A stretch of 64,000 nucleotides of DNA from Polyangiaceae bacterium (GTDB lineage: Bacteria; Myxococcota_A; Polyangia; Polyangiales; Polyangiaceae). Of this stretch, positions 53,463-62,154 are shown piece by piece. Numbering within the stretch: position 1 is the first letter of the stretch; the number at the start of each line of letters is the position of its first letter. The translations under genes and the position numbers were made by a program. The stretch is taken from contig JACKEB010000010.1 of NCBI GenBank assembly GCA_020633205.1, forward strand, positions 1,364,001 through 1,428,000. Direction: 5' to 3'. Below the pieces are notes generated by a model. It did no database searches and had not been told where the DNA came from. It saw nothing but the letters and a program-made list of their open reading frames with translations.

Positions 53463-54560
53463 ATGGCGACGAACAACTACTGGGACTACCTCAAGCTAGA
53501 CCAAATGCTGGCGTTGCAGGGCGGCATCGAGGGCGACGAGAGCGCGCTCATGCCCGATGAGCTGCACTTCATCATCGTCCACCAGGCGTTCGAGTTGTGG
53601 TTCAAGCTCAGCCTCCGAGAGCTTCGCCTCGCGCGCGATCACCTCGCGGAACCGCGTGTCCCCGAGGAAAAGATCCCCTACGTGGTCCATCACCTGCGCC
53701 GGGTAACCACGATCCTCGAGCTGGCGGTCGATCAGTTCAAGGTGATGGAGACGCTCACTCCTCAGGACTTTCTCGCCTTCCGCGACAAGCTGATCCCTGC
53801 CAGCGGCTTCCAGAGCTTTCAGATGCGAGAGCTCGAAATCTTACTCGGCCTCGAGGACTCCGCACGCTTGAACTACGGCGGAACGGATCCCCTCGCCCAC
53901 ATCCAAAAGCTCGCAGTGGACTCACCGGCGGGAAAGCTCGCGTGGCAGCGAATCACCGACGCCCGCAACGAGACCTCGCTCAAAGGCGCCCTGGAAGAGT
54001 GGCTCTATCGCACGCCGGTGCAAGGCTCCAGCCCGGACGATCCGCAGGACGAAGAGACCGTGGATCGTTTCCTTGAGGAATACTTTCAGCAGATGCAGCA
54101 GCTGAACCTCAGCAAGAAGCAGCGCATGTTGGAGGCCCTGGGCAAGATCACCGACGGCATCGAGCGACAGTTCGCGGACGGCGAGAGCTACGCACGACGC
54201 TTTCTCTTCGCCGAAGATGTGCCGGAAGCCGATCGCGCCCGGGCGAAGCGTGTGCGCGCCGGCGTGCTGTTCGTCGAATCCTATCGCGAGCTGCCGCTGC
54301 TCGCCTGGCCCCGCTTGCTCCTCGATACGGTGGTCGAGGCCGAAGAGCAGCTGGTCATCTGGCGGTCGCGTCACGCGCGCATGGTCGAACGCATCATCGG
54401 CCGTCGCATCGGCACCGGCGGGTCTAGCGGTGTGGACTACCTGGACAGCACGGCGCGCTACCGCATCTTCACCGACTTGTGGGCGGTGCGCACCATCCTG
54501 CTGCCCAAGGACGCGCTCCCAGAGCTACGTCAGTCGGAAGCCTACGGCTTCGCACGCTAG
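53463..54560 (+). CDS. kynA: Tryptophan 2,3-dioxygenase
   Basis: 365 residues. It begins NNYWDYLKLDQMLALQ and includes HQAFELWFKL, ASGFQSFQMRELE and the C-terminal RHARMVERIIG and GTGGSSGVDYL motifs, where the His is the axial heme ligand. It oxidises L-Trp to N-formylkynurenine, the first step of the kynurenine pathway. No kynureninase or formamidase lies in the window. The downstream GMC operon could relate to oxidative catabolism but is not an obvious partner. Confidence 0.96.
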   Translation: MATNNYWDYLKLDQMLALQGGIEGDESALMPDELHFIIVHQAFELWFKLSLRELRLARDHLAEPRVPEEKIPYVVHHLRRVTTILELAVDQFKVMETLTPQDFLAFRDKLIPASGFQSFQMRELEILLGLEDSARLNYGGTDPLAHIQKLAVDSPAGKLAWQRITDARNETSLKGALEEWLYRTPVQGSSPDDPQDEETVDRFLEEYFQQMQQLNLSKKQRMLEALGKITDGIERQFADGESYARRFLFAEDVPEADRARAKRVRAGVLFVESYRELPLLAWPRLLLDTVVEAEEQLVIWRSRHARMVERIIGRRIGTGGSSGVDYLDSTARYRIFTDLWAVRTILLPKDALPELRQSEAYGFAR

Positions 54561-54891
54561 CTACGCCAAGACTCACCCGGCAATCATTTCCGCGGGGTAT
54601 CAGGGGGTAGCTCCGCACGCGCTTGCTGTCGCGGTCCAGCAGCTGGCTTCCCCTGATTTGGGGGTGAGGTGCGCCGTCCGTCGCCTCACCCGACGCCCCG
54701 CTCCGGGAGCGTAATGCTTTGCGCAGTCCGCGAGCGGAGGTGGTGCACGCTTGGGTCTCCGAAGAGCGGTGAGGGACGTGGGCGCCCTTGCTTTTCGCGC
54801 CTCTCAGGCGGCAAATTTGTGCATAATTTCTTATATTTATGAGCGGACCCACCGGTCGCATGCGTATTTTGATTCACACCCCTTGATCTCG
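54561..54891. other. Intergenic region with AT-rich patch
   Basis: About 330 bp between kynA and the gntR operators. Most is GC-rich with no gene. A conspicuous AT-rich stretch (about 54812-54842, including CATAATTTCTTATATTTATG) stands out in this GC-rich DNA and may contain the gntR promoter. I cannot fix -10/-35 elements. Confidence 0.4.
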
Positions 54892-54920
54892 TGGTTGAAC
54901 CAGTCATACTGGTTCAACCA
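54892..54920. promoter_or_regulatory. Paired FadR/GntR-type operator boxes
   Basis: TGGTTGAACCA (54892-54902) and TGGTTCAACCA (54910-54920) both match tnGTnnnACna, the FadR-subfamily GntR consensus, 18 bp apart. Together they form a larger perfect inverted repeat (11-bp arms, 5-bp spacer). They lie upstream of a GntR/FCD-type regulator, so autoregulation is the natural inference. Confidence 0.65.
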
Positions 54921-55153
54921 ATTGAGCCGAAGTCGCTCTGGGCGACCTACGGCGCCCGAGATCAATGACCGCTCTGGCCCAAATCCCGTCCGCCGCTGAA
55001 GCCGCAAGAGCAGCCCCGCGAGCTGCAAAAGCGGCGCTTTTGCGCGTTCGATCGGACGCGCCGGGGCAGCGCTCGGCGGGCACGGTCGAAGCGATGCGCA
55101 ACGGTGGGCTGAACCGCGAGTCAATCCTCGCCGTTTTGCCTAGAGTCACGCCC

Positions 55154-55930
55154 ATGGAAGAGCAGAACCAGAGCTCCAACATCGCGGACTCAATCTTTCG
55201 CGAGCTACGTCGCCAGATCTTGGTGGGCGAGCTCGCCGCTGGCGAGCGCTTGCAGGGCGAGCGTGACCTGGCGACCACCTACGGCACCAACCGCAACACG
55301 CTCCGGGAAGCCGTTCGCAAGCTCGAGCAGGCGCGGCTCGTGACGGTCCGCCATGGCCAGGGCGTCACGATCAGCGACTACAAGAAGACCGGTACGATGG
55401 AGCTGCTATCCCCGATGCTGGAGGCGGGCGGCTCCTTGATCGAGGTCGTGCATATCCTCGAGGATATTCTGCCGGCTCGTGAACAGGTGCTCGAGTTCGC
55501 GACGCGGCTCGCGGTGCGCCGCGCCGACAGCAGCGACATCGATCGCCTCACCGGTATCACGGAGCTGCTGATCACCGCGTTCGAGACCAAAGACGGCGCA
55601 CTGGTTGGCAAAGGCTTTCACCGTTGGCTCGAGGCGCTGATCGACGCAGGCCACTCAACGGCCATCCGCTGGATCTCCAATCCATTCCTTGAAGCCTACC
55701 GGGACATCCTTGGACGCTACCCGGCTCTGTGGGTGCTCGAGTCGAGCTTTCCGAATTACCTCCGGGAAACGTTGAGCGCCCTGGCAGATGGCGACGAAGA
55801 CCGCGCCATCGCAGCGAGCCGAGAGTACTACCAGCGCGTCGACCGTGAGTTCGTCGTGCTGCTCAAGACCGTCATCAAGCCGAATCTGACGGCCACCCCA
55901 CCCCCACCCCCACCAGACGAGGAGCCATGA
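55154..55930 (+). CDS. GntR-family (FadR/FCD-type) transcriptional regulator
   Basis: 258 residues from ATG 55154; an in-frame extension from 54965 crosses a GCAAAAGC/GCTTTTGC hairpin (55024-55042) and is judged leader. The winged helix is IADSIFRELRRQILVGEL, GERDLATTYGTNRNTLREAVRKLEQARLVTV in parts. The C-terminal helical ligand-binding domain (FATRLAVRRADSSDID, FHRWLEALIDAGHS) is FCD/FadR-like. Its stop overlaps the next start as ATGA, so it is co-transcribed with the GMC small subunit and oxidoreductase it presumably controls. Confidence 0.9.
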   Translation: MEEQNQSSNIADSIFRELRRQILVGELAAGERLQGERDLATTYGTNRNTLREAVRKLEQARLVTVRHGQGVTISDYKKTGTMELLSPMLEAGGSLIEVVHILEDILPAREQVLEFATRLAVRRADSSDIDRLTGITELLITAFETKDGALVGKGFHRWLEALIDAGHSTAIRWISNPFLEAYRDILGRYPALWVLESSFPNYLRETLSALADGDEDRAIAASREYYQRVDREFVVLLKTVIKPNLTATPPPPPPDEEP

Positions 55931-56493
55931 CCCCCACGCCGAGCAAGCAGTCTTTGCCTGAACCCAAGCGCAAGCTACCTATGGCGTCACTGACGCCAGC
56001 GCTTGCTCGGCACCCCCAGGATGGTTGGACCTTCGCGGATCCATACCCGATGAGCGAGCGCTACGTGCGCATGTTCCACGCCATCATCACCATCCTCTGC
56101 CCGCCTCCGCCTGCTCCCCTCACGGAGGACATGGTCACGCGCATCGAACGTCACGTGCGTGGGTTCATGATGTACATGCATCCCCTCACAGGACGCGGGC
56201 TCTGGCTCTCGTTCATCCTGCTCGACTGGGCCCCGCGCTTCCTCTTCATGAGCACCAAGCGCTTGAGCCAGATGGAGCGCAGCCAAGCGGATCGGGTCAT
56301 CAACCGCTTCACCACGTCGCGCTGGATGCCGGTGCGTCTGTTAGTGGTCGGGATCCGTGGCTCGGTGCTGAGCGCCTACTTCGACACCGACGAAGTCCAC
56401 CAGCGCCTCAAGTACAAGCCGATTGCCTTCATGAAGGAGCGCATCGAGCTTCGCCACGATCTGATGTCGGAGACCGCCCTAGCGGCGCAGTGA
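55927..56493 (+). CDS. Probable small subunit/partner of the GMC oxidoreductase
   Basis: 188 residues, start overlapping the gntR stop (ATGA). Largely helical, with FHAIITILCPPPPAPLTED, MHPLTGRGLWLSFILLDW and FDTDEVHQRLKYKPI motifs. This pattern recalls the small subunits that accompany GMC dehydrogenases such as gluconate dehydrogenase subunit 3. No Tat signal is visible. It lies 11 bp upstream of the GMC gene, which supports a complex. Confidence 0.7.
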   Translation: MTPTPSKQSLPEPKRKLPMASLTPALARHPQDGWTFADPYPMSERYVRMFHAIITILCPPPPAPLTEDMVTRIERHVRGFMMYMHPLTGRGLWLSFILLDWAPRFLFMSTKRLSQMERSQADRVINRFTTSRWMPVRLLVVGIRGSVLSAYFDTDEVHQRLKYKPIAFMKERIELRHDLMSETALAAQ

Positions 56494-56504
56494 GGAGCAG
56501 CCCC

Positions 56505-58022
56505 ATGACCGTCCTCGCTCACGAAGACTACGCGAAAGATCAATCGTTCGAAGCCGACGTCGTGGTCGTTGGCACAGGCGCCGGTGGCGCCGCCGCAGGA
56601 GCCGCCCTGGCCGAGGCGGGCCACTACGTGTTGTTCGTCGAGGAGGGCAGCTATCACCCCACCTCCTCGTTCAACCCCTACACGACCCAGAGCGTGCCTC
56701 GACTCTACCGCGACGCGAGCGCGACGATGATCGTGGGACGTACTCCAATCCCGTACGTCGAAGGTCGTTGCGTTGGTGGGAGCACCGTCATCAACGGCGG
56801 GATGGCGTATCGCCCGCCGGAGCGCGTGCTCGCTGAGTGGGAGCGCATCACCGGCTCTACCGACATGGGCGTAGCGGGCCTCGACGAAGTCTTCGGCGAG
56901 GTCGAGGAGACCATCAGCGCGAACTATCAGTCCGATCTTTCCGTCGGCGAAGACAGTCGGCTGATGGAAGCCGGCGCGAAGAAGATGGGCTGGCACTACA
57001 CCACGAACCGCCGCAATCAGAGCGCGTGCGTCGGTGCCAACAACTGCGCGCTTGGGTGCCCCACTGGCGCCAAGCAGTCCACGCTCGTCAGCTACTTACC
57101 GCGAGCGTTTGCGAAGGGCGCCGATTGCCTCACCGAGGTCCGAGTCGAGCAGCTGTGGATTGAAGGCGGACGCTGCGTGGGCATCATCGGCAAGTCGATC
57201 AATCCGCAAACCCGCAAAGCGGATCGCAAAGTCCGCGTGCGCGCGAAGGCGGTGATCGTCTCTTGTGGGGCCGTGCAGACTCCGCTCTTGTTGCAGAAGC
57301 ACAAGCTCGCACGGCAGAGTGGGCAGCTCGGCAAGAACTTCCTCTGCCACCCCAACGCCAAGGTGCTCGCCGTCTATCCACAACAAGTGGACGGCTACAA
57401 GGGCGTCAGCCAGAACACGCAGATCCGCGAGTTCCACGAGGACGGGCTGCTGTTTGCGGAGAACTTCGTTGCCCCGGGGATCTTGGCAGCGTACCTGCCC
57501 TTCCACGGCTCCCGCGCCTGGGAGTTGATGAGCCGCTACGAGAACATGGTCATCAGCGGCGTGCTGGTCGAGGATTCCACCTCTGGAAGCGTCAGCCGCA
57601 CGATGCTCGGGATGCCCCTCGTCCGCTACGACCTGACGAAGCTAGATCACGATCGCTTCAAGCGTGGCGTGAAACTCCTCGCGTCGATGCACTTCGAGAT
57701 GGGCGCGGAGATGGTCGTGCTCCCGTTCACCAATCAGCACATCGCCTACACACGTGACGAGCTAGACAAGATCGACGAACTACAGACCGACGTGAACACG
57801 CTGGAGCTCTTTACCGTGCACTTGATGGGCACCGCGCGCATGGGCTCGAACCCGGCGTCCTCGGTCGTCAACCTGAACGGCGAAGTGTGGGACCTACCAG
57901 GCTGCTACGTGGCCGACGCGAGCCTGTTCCCCACGGCCATCGGCGTGAATCCCCAGGTCACCATCATGGCGCTGGCGACGCGCATCGGACGGCGTCTCGA
58001 GTTGAGCGCGCGCGCCGCCTGA
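56505..58022 (+). CDS. GMC-family FAD-dependent oxidoreductase
   Basis: 505 residues from ATG 56505, with GAGGAG upstream. FAD-binding VVVGTGAGGAAAG at about residues 20-32, GGSTVINGGMAYR, and a Cys-rich ACVGANNCALGCPTGAKQS typical of one GMC branch. The C-terminus has the catalytic His in HLMGTARMG and Asn in GVNPQVTIMALA. It oxidises an alcohol or sterol-type substrate, unknown here. Third gene of a GntR-controlled operon ending in an intrinsic terminator. Confidence 0.93.
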   Translation: MTVLAHEDYAKDQSFEADVVVVGTGAGGAAAGAALAEAGHYVLFVEEGSYHPTSSFNPYTTQSVPRLYRDASATMIVGRTPIPYVEGRCVGGSTVINGGMAYRPPERVLAEWERITGSTDMGVAGLDEVFGEVEETISANYQSDLSVGEDSRLMEAGAKKMGWHYTTNRRNQSACVGANNCALGCPTGAKQSTLVSYLPRAFAKGADCLTEVRVEQLWIEGGRCVGIIGKSINPQTRKADRKVRVRAKAVIVSCGAVQTPLLLQKHKLARQSGQLGKNFLCHPNAKVLAVYPQQVDGYKGVSQNTQIREFHEDGLLFAENFVAPGILAAYLPFHGSRAWELMSRYENMVISGVLVEDSTSGSVSRTMLGMPLVRYDLTKLDHDRFKRGVKLLASMHFEMGAEMVVLPFTNQHIAYTRDELDKIDELQTDVNTLELFTVHLMGTARMGSNPASSVVNLNGEVWDLPGCYVADASLFPTAIGVNPQVTIMALATRIGRRLELSARAA

Positions 58023-58051
58023 CGGCCGGCGCAACCTCACAGAACACGCAA

Positions 58052-58123
58052 GAGAGCCCCCCAACCCTGCGGACCAAAGTCAGGGCACGCGACCTTAGAC
58101 CGCAGAGTTGGAGGGCTTTCTCG
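58052..58123 (+). terminator. Long stem-loop terminator after the GMC operon
   Basis: GAGAGCCCCCCAACCCTGCG (from 58052) pairs imperfectly (about 18 of 21) with 58100-58120, with a 27-nt loop. TTTCTCGT follows. It lies 30 bp past the GMC stop. Confidence 0.5.
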
Positions 58124-58133
58124 TCACTGAGTC

Positions 58134-58159
58134 ATAGTAACTCAGACCTGAGTTACTAT
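58134..58159. promoter_or_regulatory. Perfect 12-bp inverted repeat upstream of the Rossmann gene
   Basis: ATAGTAACTCAG (58134-58145), a 2-bp spacer, then CTGAGTTACTAT (58148-58159). AT-rich in a GC-rich context and about 42 bp upstream of ATG 58201. It could be an operator for a dimeric regulator, or part of a terminator/attenuator. Confidence 0.45.
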
Positions 58160-58200
58160 TCAGCAAGGCGGCCGACTTGGCAAGCAAAAAAGCAACCCCT

Positions 58201-59082
58201 ATGACTCGCAGGGTGGAGCTCTTGGTCGTTGGAATGGGCTATTGCGGCGGAGCGCTGGCCGAGCAGGCGTTGCAAGCGCAGCACTCTGTATGGGGCGTGC
58301 GCCGGGGAGCGACGTTTCCGCGAGGCGTACGTGGCTTGTCTTTGGACCTGGGAGGCCCCGAGGCGGACCTCTCCCCCCTACCCAGCAAGCCGGACTGCGT
58401 GGTGTATGCCGTCGGTGCCGATGCCCACGATAGCGCAAGCTATGAACGCGCCTACGTGACGGGATTGCAGCGCGTCATCGGGCACTATCGAGCCGCCTGC
58501 CAGGCCGGGCAGACGCGTTTGCTGTTCACCTCGTCGACCGCGGTTTATGCGGAGAGCGCTGGGTGGCTGGACGAATCGAGCCCCGCCAACGCAGACACCT
58601 TCAGTGCTCAAGTGCTACGCCGCGCGGAACTGATGACCCAAGAGGTTGGAGGCAGTGTGTTGCGCCTGGGAGGGATCTACGGACCAGACCGCGCCTCGCT
58701 GATTGGCCGCATCCAGCGCGGCGAGATCAGCGCAGAGAGTGCGCCGACGCGCTTCACCAATCGCATTCACCGCGATGACGTCGCCGGCGCGCTGCTCCAC
58801 CTCTGCGAGCTGCCGCGGGTTCAGCCGTTGTATGTGGGTGTGGACGAAGATCCAGCGCCTCTGGCGGACGTGGTACGCTGGTTGGAGACGCAACTCTCGA
58901 TGCGCGGACAGCTCCGCGCGGAGCCAACCGCCCCACCGGTTGCGGCGAGTCGAGCGCGGCGAGTCGCGAGCAAGCGCTGTAGTTCCCAGCTGTTGCGGGC
59001 CGAAGGCTACAGCTTTCGCTTCCCTACATTTCGCGAGGGCTACGCGGCTTTGCTCCCATCCAGCTCAACCGATGGGGCTTGA
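58201..59082 (+). CDS. NAD(P)-binding Rossmann-fold epimerase/reductase-like protein
   Basis: 293 residues from ATG 58201 (a TTG 24 nt upstream is possible). GxGYCGG nucleotide-binding motif in VVGMGYCGGALAE, then FTSSTAVYAES and RLGGIYGPDR, matching extended SDR/YeeZ-like proteins. The classical YxxxK catalytic pair is not evident; RRAELMTQE occupies that area. The substrate is unknown. An intrinsic terminator follows. Confidence 0.85.
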   Translation: MTRRVELLVVGMGYCGGALAEQALQAQHSVWGVRRGATFPRGVRGLSLDLGGPEADLSPLPSKPDCVVYAVGADAHDSASYERAYVTGLQRVIGHYRAACQAGQTRLLFTSSTAVYAESAGWLDESSPANADTFSAQVLRRAELMTQEVGGSVLRLGGIYGPDRASLIGRIQRGEISAESAPTRFTNRIHRDDVAGALLHLCELPRVQPLYVGVDEDPAPLADVVRWLETQLSMRGQLRAEPTAPPVAASRARRVASKRCSSQLLRAEGYSFRFPTFREGYAALLPSSSTDGA

Positions 59083-59089
59083 ACTAGGC

Positions 59090-59130
59090 TGAGCAGCTGA
59101 GCAGGACTATTCAGCTGCTCACTGTTTTTT
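59090..59130 (+). terminator. Strong intrinsic terminator
   Basis: TGAGCAGCTGA (59090-59100) pairs with TCAGCTGCTCA (59111-59121) around a 10-nt loop, then CTG and six T (59125-59130). It ends the Rossmann-protein transcript. Confidence 0.88.
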
Positions 59131-59347
59131 CGTTCACATCCGCCGGACCCGATGCTAAGTGCATTGAGATCCCAGGCTCGTACGCGGGCCTGTGACCCGA
59201 GCACGAAAGAGCTGGTTTCGAGGTGATTCGCGATGGCGAGTCGCCCGGTTCCACGTTCCCAAAACCAGATCCAGACGCATCCCGTGGGCTGACAGGTGTT
59301 CAGCTTCAAGGGGATGGTTGGCGGCGCTGGCCGCATCGCGGGACTTC

Positions 59348-62080
59348 ATGGCGCGACAAGCACCCAAAGCAGCCAAAACTCCGGGCGGAAAAGCCCGCGG
59401 AACCAAACCGACAATCCGCACGGCAAAGGGCAAGGCAAAGCCAGCTGCGAAAGCAAAGGCAAAGCCCGTCGCGAAGACGAAGGCGGCGGCCAAGGCGAAA
59501 GCAAAGGCAAAGCCCGTCGCGAAGACGAAGGCGGCGGCCAAGGCGAAAGCAAAGGCAAAGCCCGTCGCAAAGGCAAAGGCAAAGGCCGTCGCAAAGGCAA
59601 AGGCAAAGCCCGTCGCAAAGGCAAAGGCGGCGGCCAAAGCAAAGGCAAAGCCCGTCGCGAAGACGAAGGCGGCGGCCAAGGCGAAGGCAAAACCAGCCTC
59701 GAAGGCGAGCGCGCCAACCAAGGCAAGGGCCAAGCCCAGCGCCAGCGCGAAGCCCGCGACGAACGCGAAGCGGCCCGCTACGCGAGAGAAGGCGCTACCC
59801 AAGGTAAAAGCGAAGGCTGTTGTCAGCGCCAAGGCCAAGACCAAGCAACCGTCGCTAGCGCGGGTAGCCAAACCGAAGGCGGGCAAGCGTCAGACCGCGG
59901 TCGGCGGTGAAGCCAAAAGCAAACTCAAGGGCAGGCTGAAGCCAGCCGCTTCAAAGAGCACCAAGTCTAGGTCGGTCAAGCGCGCGCCTGTGGTCACCAA
60001 CGCGAGCCGCGTCAGCCGGGTGCTCAAGGCAAAGCCCGCAGCAGGGGTGCGCGTCGCCGCTCGCGTGGCAAGCGCCCCTAAACGTGCACCGCAGCAGCAG
60101 CCGGCGGAGGCACCGCAAAGGCAGGCGCTACCCGAGGAACTACCCAAAGCACCCCGGGGTTTCCCCGAGGAATCGCCCGGCGCTCTCACGGAGCGGCCGG
60201 CACCGGCTGAGGTCTCGCTGGACGGCGCGACGCAGGAGTCCGCGGCTCTCACAGCAGGGGGCCGTCCGTTACCCGTGGGCGTGATCCGCCGGCGCTCTGA
60301 GGAACCGCGCGGGCTGGTTGTCTCTCGCAGCGGTGGTCAGCGACACGCTGGCGGAGCGCCCATGAGCCTGCTCGGGCGCCATGAGAGTAGCTTCGAAATC
60401 AAGAGCTTCGATCCTCCCGGAACCGCACGCGTAGGCTTCTCCCCAGCGCAACTCTGGCCCCACGCGGAGCGCGCGGCTGAGCGCCTGGGGCGCACACTCA
60501 CTGGAGAGCAGCGGCGCCTGGTGCGTGCTGCCATCGACGGACGGGATGCATTGGCGCTGCTACCAGCCGGCTCGGGACAATCCACGGCGTTCCTGGTCGC
60601 AGCGCAGCTCCTGGAGCAACCAACGCTCGTCATCCATCCCCTGCCTTCCTGGCTGAAGTCGCAACAAGAGCAGCTCACCTCTCGGGGCGTTCCGTGCGTA
60701 CGCGTAGACGCCGGAGTCTCGGGGGAGGAGCGCAGGCGAGCGCTCGAGCGGATCCGCTACTCGCGGAGCTTGGTCGTGTTGTCGACACCTGGCGCTCTGC
60801 AACGAGCAGAGGTGTGTCGAGCGCTTGGGCAGAGCGGCGTGGCGCTCGCAGTGCTGACGGACGCGCAACTCTTCAGCGAGTTTTCCCCAGAGTTCGGACC
60901 CAGCAGTGCCAGCCTCGACGAATTGCTAGAGAAGCTCGGGAGTCCCGTGGCCATGGTCTTCTCCGCGGTAGGCAGCGCCGCTCTACGTGCGGACCTGTTG
61001 GACGGCTTGAGGCTACGGGAGCCGACCCTGTTCGAGGCGCCGCTCGTGCGCTCGAACCTGAGCTTGGCGGCGCACTATGTCGATGCGGGCGAACGCCAGC
61101 GCTTGCTGATCAGTGAGCTGAATCGGTTGCCTCGGCCTGGAGTGGTGATCTGCCCTGGTCCCCGAGAAGTGGAAGCGGTTCACCGCGCTTTGGGGGCGCT
61201 TGGGGTTGCGAGCTATCGCTACCACCGGGAGCTGAGCGCTGGTGCCCGCGCGGCGGAGCAGCTGCATTTCGCAACGACCAACAAGCCTTCGGTGCTAGTC
61301 GCGGAGAGCGCTTTCACGGGACTGGAGTCCATCGCTAGTGAGTCGGGCGAATTGCCTCGGGGATACGGCAAGGGGATCTGCCGTATGGACCTGCGGTCGG
61401 TGCTCCACTTCCGCGCACCGCACTCACTCGAGCAGTACCTGCGCGATCTCGCGTTGGCGGGCCGCAACGGTCAGCCAGCGCAGGCCGTCGTGCTGGCTAG
61501 CCCGAGCGACTTCGCAGAAGGCACGTCGGCGAACGGGCATGAAGCCGTTCGCGTCGACTTGACGGCCTTGAACGTCGCGATCGAGGTGCTCGCAGGGCAA
61601 GGAGATACACCTCTCCCCCGATCCCAAATCGAGGAGTTGGCGAACGTGCCGCCAAAGGAGCTGCGGCGCGCACTGGACGCTCTGGTTGACGCTGGTCTGG
61701 CGCTGCGCGCCGGCGATTGGTATCGCGTTACCCTCGCAGCTGATGAGTTCGGAGCTCGCGCTGAGTTCCTACTCGAGCAGCTAGAGGTCGTGAGCGAACA
61801 CGACGTGCTGAGGCGGGGGCAGGTGCAGGCGTACGTCGCAGACCCTGAGCCGACCTGCCTCGTCACCCGCATGAACAGACTGCTTTCACTACCCGCGGCG
61901 GCCCCATGCGGAAGTTGCTCCGCATGCAAACTTGCTGGTGTAGAGCGGCCGAAGGGCTCCGAGGCTCCGCCGCGCAGGCCCGCGCCGAGGCGCTTCAGCG
62001 TGGAAGTCGAGCACCAGCGCAAGACGGTTTCGGTACCAGCAAACGCTGAGTTGGACTTCGAACAGACCTCCGCCGGCTGA
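59348..62080 (+). CDS. Histone H1-like basic tail fused to a catalytically degenerate RecQ-like helicase
   Basis: 910 residues from ATG 59348. Residues 1-290 are dominated by Ala/Lys/Pro repeats (KAKAKPVAKTKAAAK), like bacterial H1-like and eukaryotic linker-histone tails. The C-terminal 530 follow the RecQ order: LTGEQRRLVRAAIDGRDAL, then a Walker A position reading PAGSGQST (Lys replaced by Gln), a motif-II position reading LTDAQLFSEFSPEF where RecQ has DEAHC-x-SxWGHDF, GPREVEAVHRAL, and a zinc-type CGSCSAC near residue 855. ATPase residues are lost, so it is probably a DNA-binding architectural protein. An alternative start at 59192 extends the N-terminus. Confidence 0.82.
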   Translation: MARQAPKAAKTPGGKARGTKPTIRTAKGKAKPAAKAKAKPVAKTKAAAKAKAKAKPVAKTKAAAKAKAKAKPVAKAKAKAVAKAKAKPVAKAKAAAKAKAKPVAKTKAAAKAKAKPASKASAPTKARAKPSASAKPATNAKRPATREKALPKVKAKAVVSAKAKTKQPSLARVAKPKAGKRQTAVGGEAKSKLKGRLKPAASKSTKSRSVKRAPVVTNASRVSRVLKAKPAAGVRVAARVASAPKRAPQQQPAEAPQRQALPEELPKAPRGFPEESPGALTERPAPAEVSLDGATQESAALTAGGRPLPVGVIRRRSEEPRGLVVSRSGGQRHAGGAPMSLLGRHESSFEIKSFDPPGTARVGFSPAQLWPHAERAAERLGRTLTGEQRRLVRAAIDGRDALALLPAGSGQSTAFLVAAQLLEQPTLVIHPLPSWLKSQQEQLTSRGVPCVRVDAGVSGEERRRALERIRYSRSLVVLSTPGALQRAEVCRALGQSGVALAVLTDAQLFSEFSPEFGPSSASLDELLEKLGSPVAMVFSAVGSAALRADLLDGLRLREPTLFEAPLVRSNLSLAAHYVDAGERQRLLISELNRLPRPGVVICPGPREVEAVHRALGALGVASYRYHRELSAGARAAEQLHFATTNKPSVLVAESAFTGLESIASESGELPRGYGKGICRMDLRSVLHFRAPHSLEQYLRDLALAGRNGQPAQAVVLASPSDFAEGTSANGHEAVRVDLTALNVAIEVLAGQGDTPLPRSQIEELANVPPKELRRALDALVDAGLALRAGDWYRVTLAADEFGARAEFLLEQLEVVSEHDVLRRGQVQAYVADPEPTCLVTRMNRLLSLPAAAPCGSCSACKLAGVERPKGSEAPPRRPAPRRFSVEVEHQRKTVSVPANAELDFEQTSAG
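59447..59700. repeat. 48-bp tandem DNA repeats encoding the Lys/Ala/Pro tail
   Basis: A 48-bp unit is exactly duplicated at 59447-59494 and 59495-59542, followed by a partial third and degenerate copies to about 59700. Each encodes about 16 residues of the AKAKAKPVAKTKAA type. The unit length is a multiple of 3, so the tail can lengthen or shorten without a frameshift. Confidence 0.9.
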
Positions 62081-62154
62081 CGCTGACCCTCGCAGCTGCA
62101 GAGATCGGCTAGGGCGCCCGCAACGCGTGCGTTTCCGCGGCGCCCGGGTTCCCG

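Noticed and set aside
59223..59910. Alternative long frames (Arg/Gln/Pro-rich and Gly/Lys-rich) over the repeat tail
   Set aside because: They arise because the 48-bp repeat lacks stops in all frames; only the Ala/Lys/Pro frame continues into the helicase-like domain.
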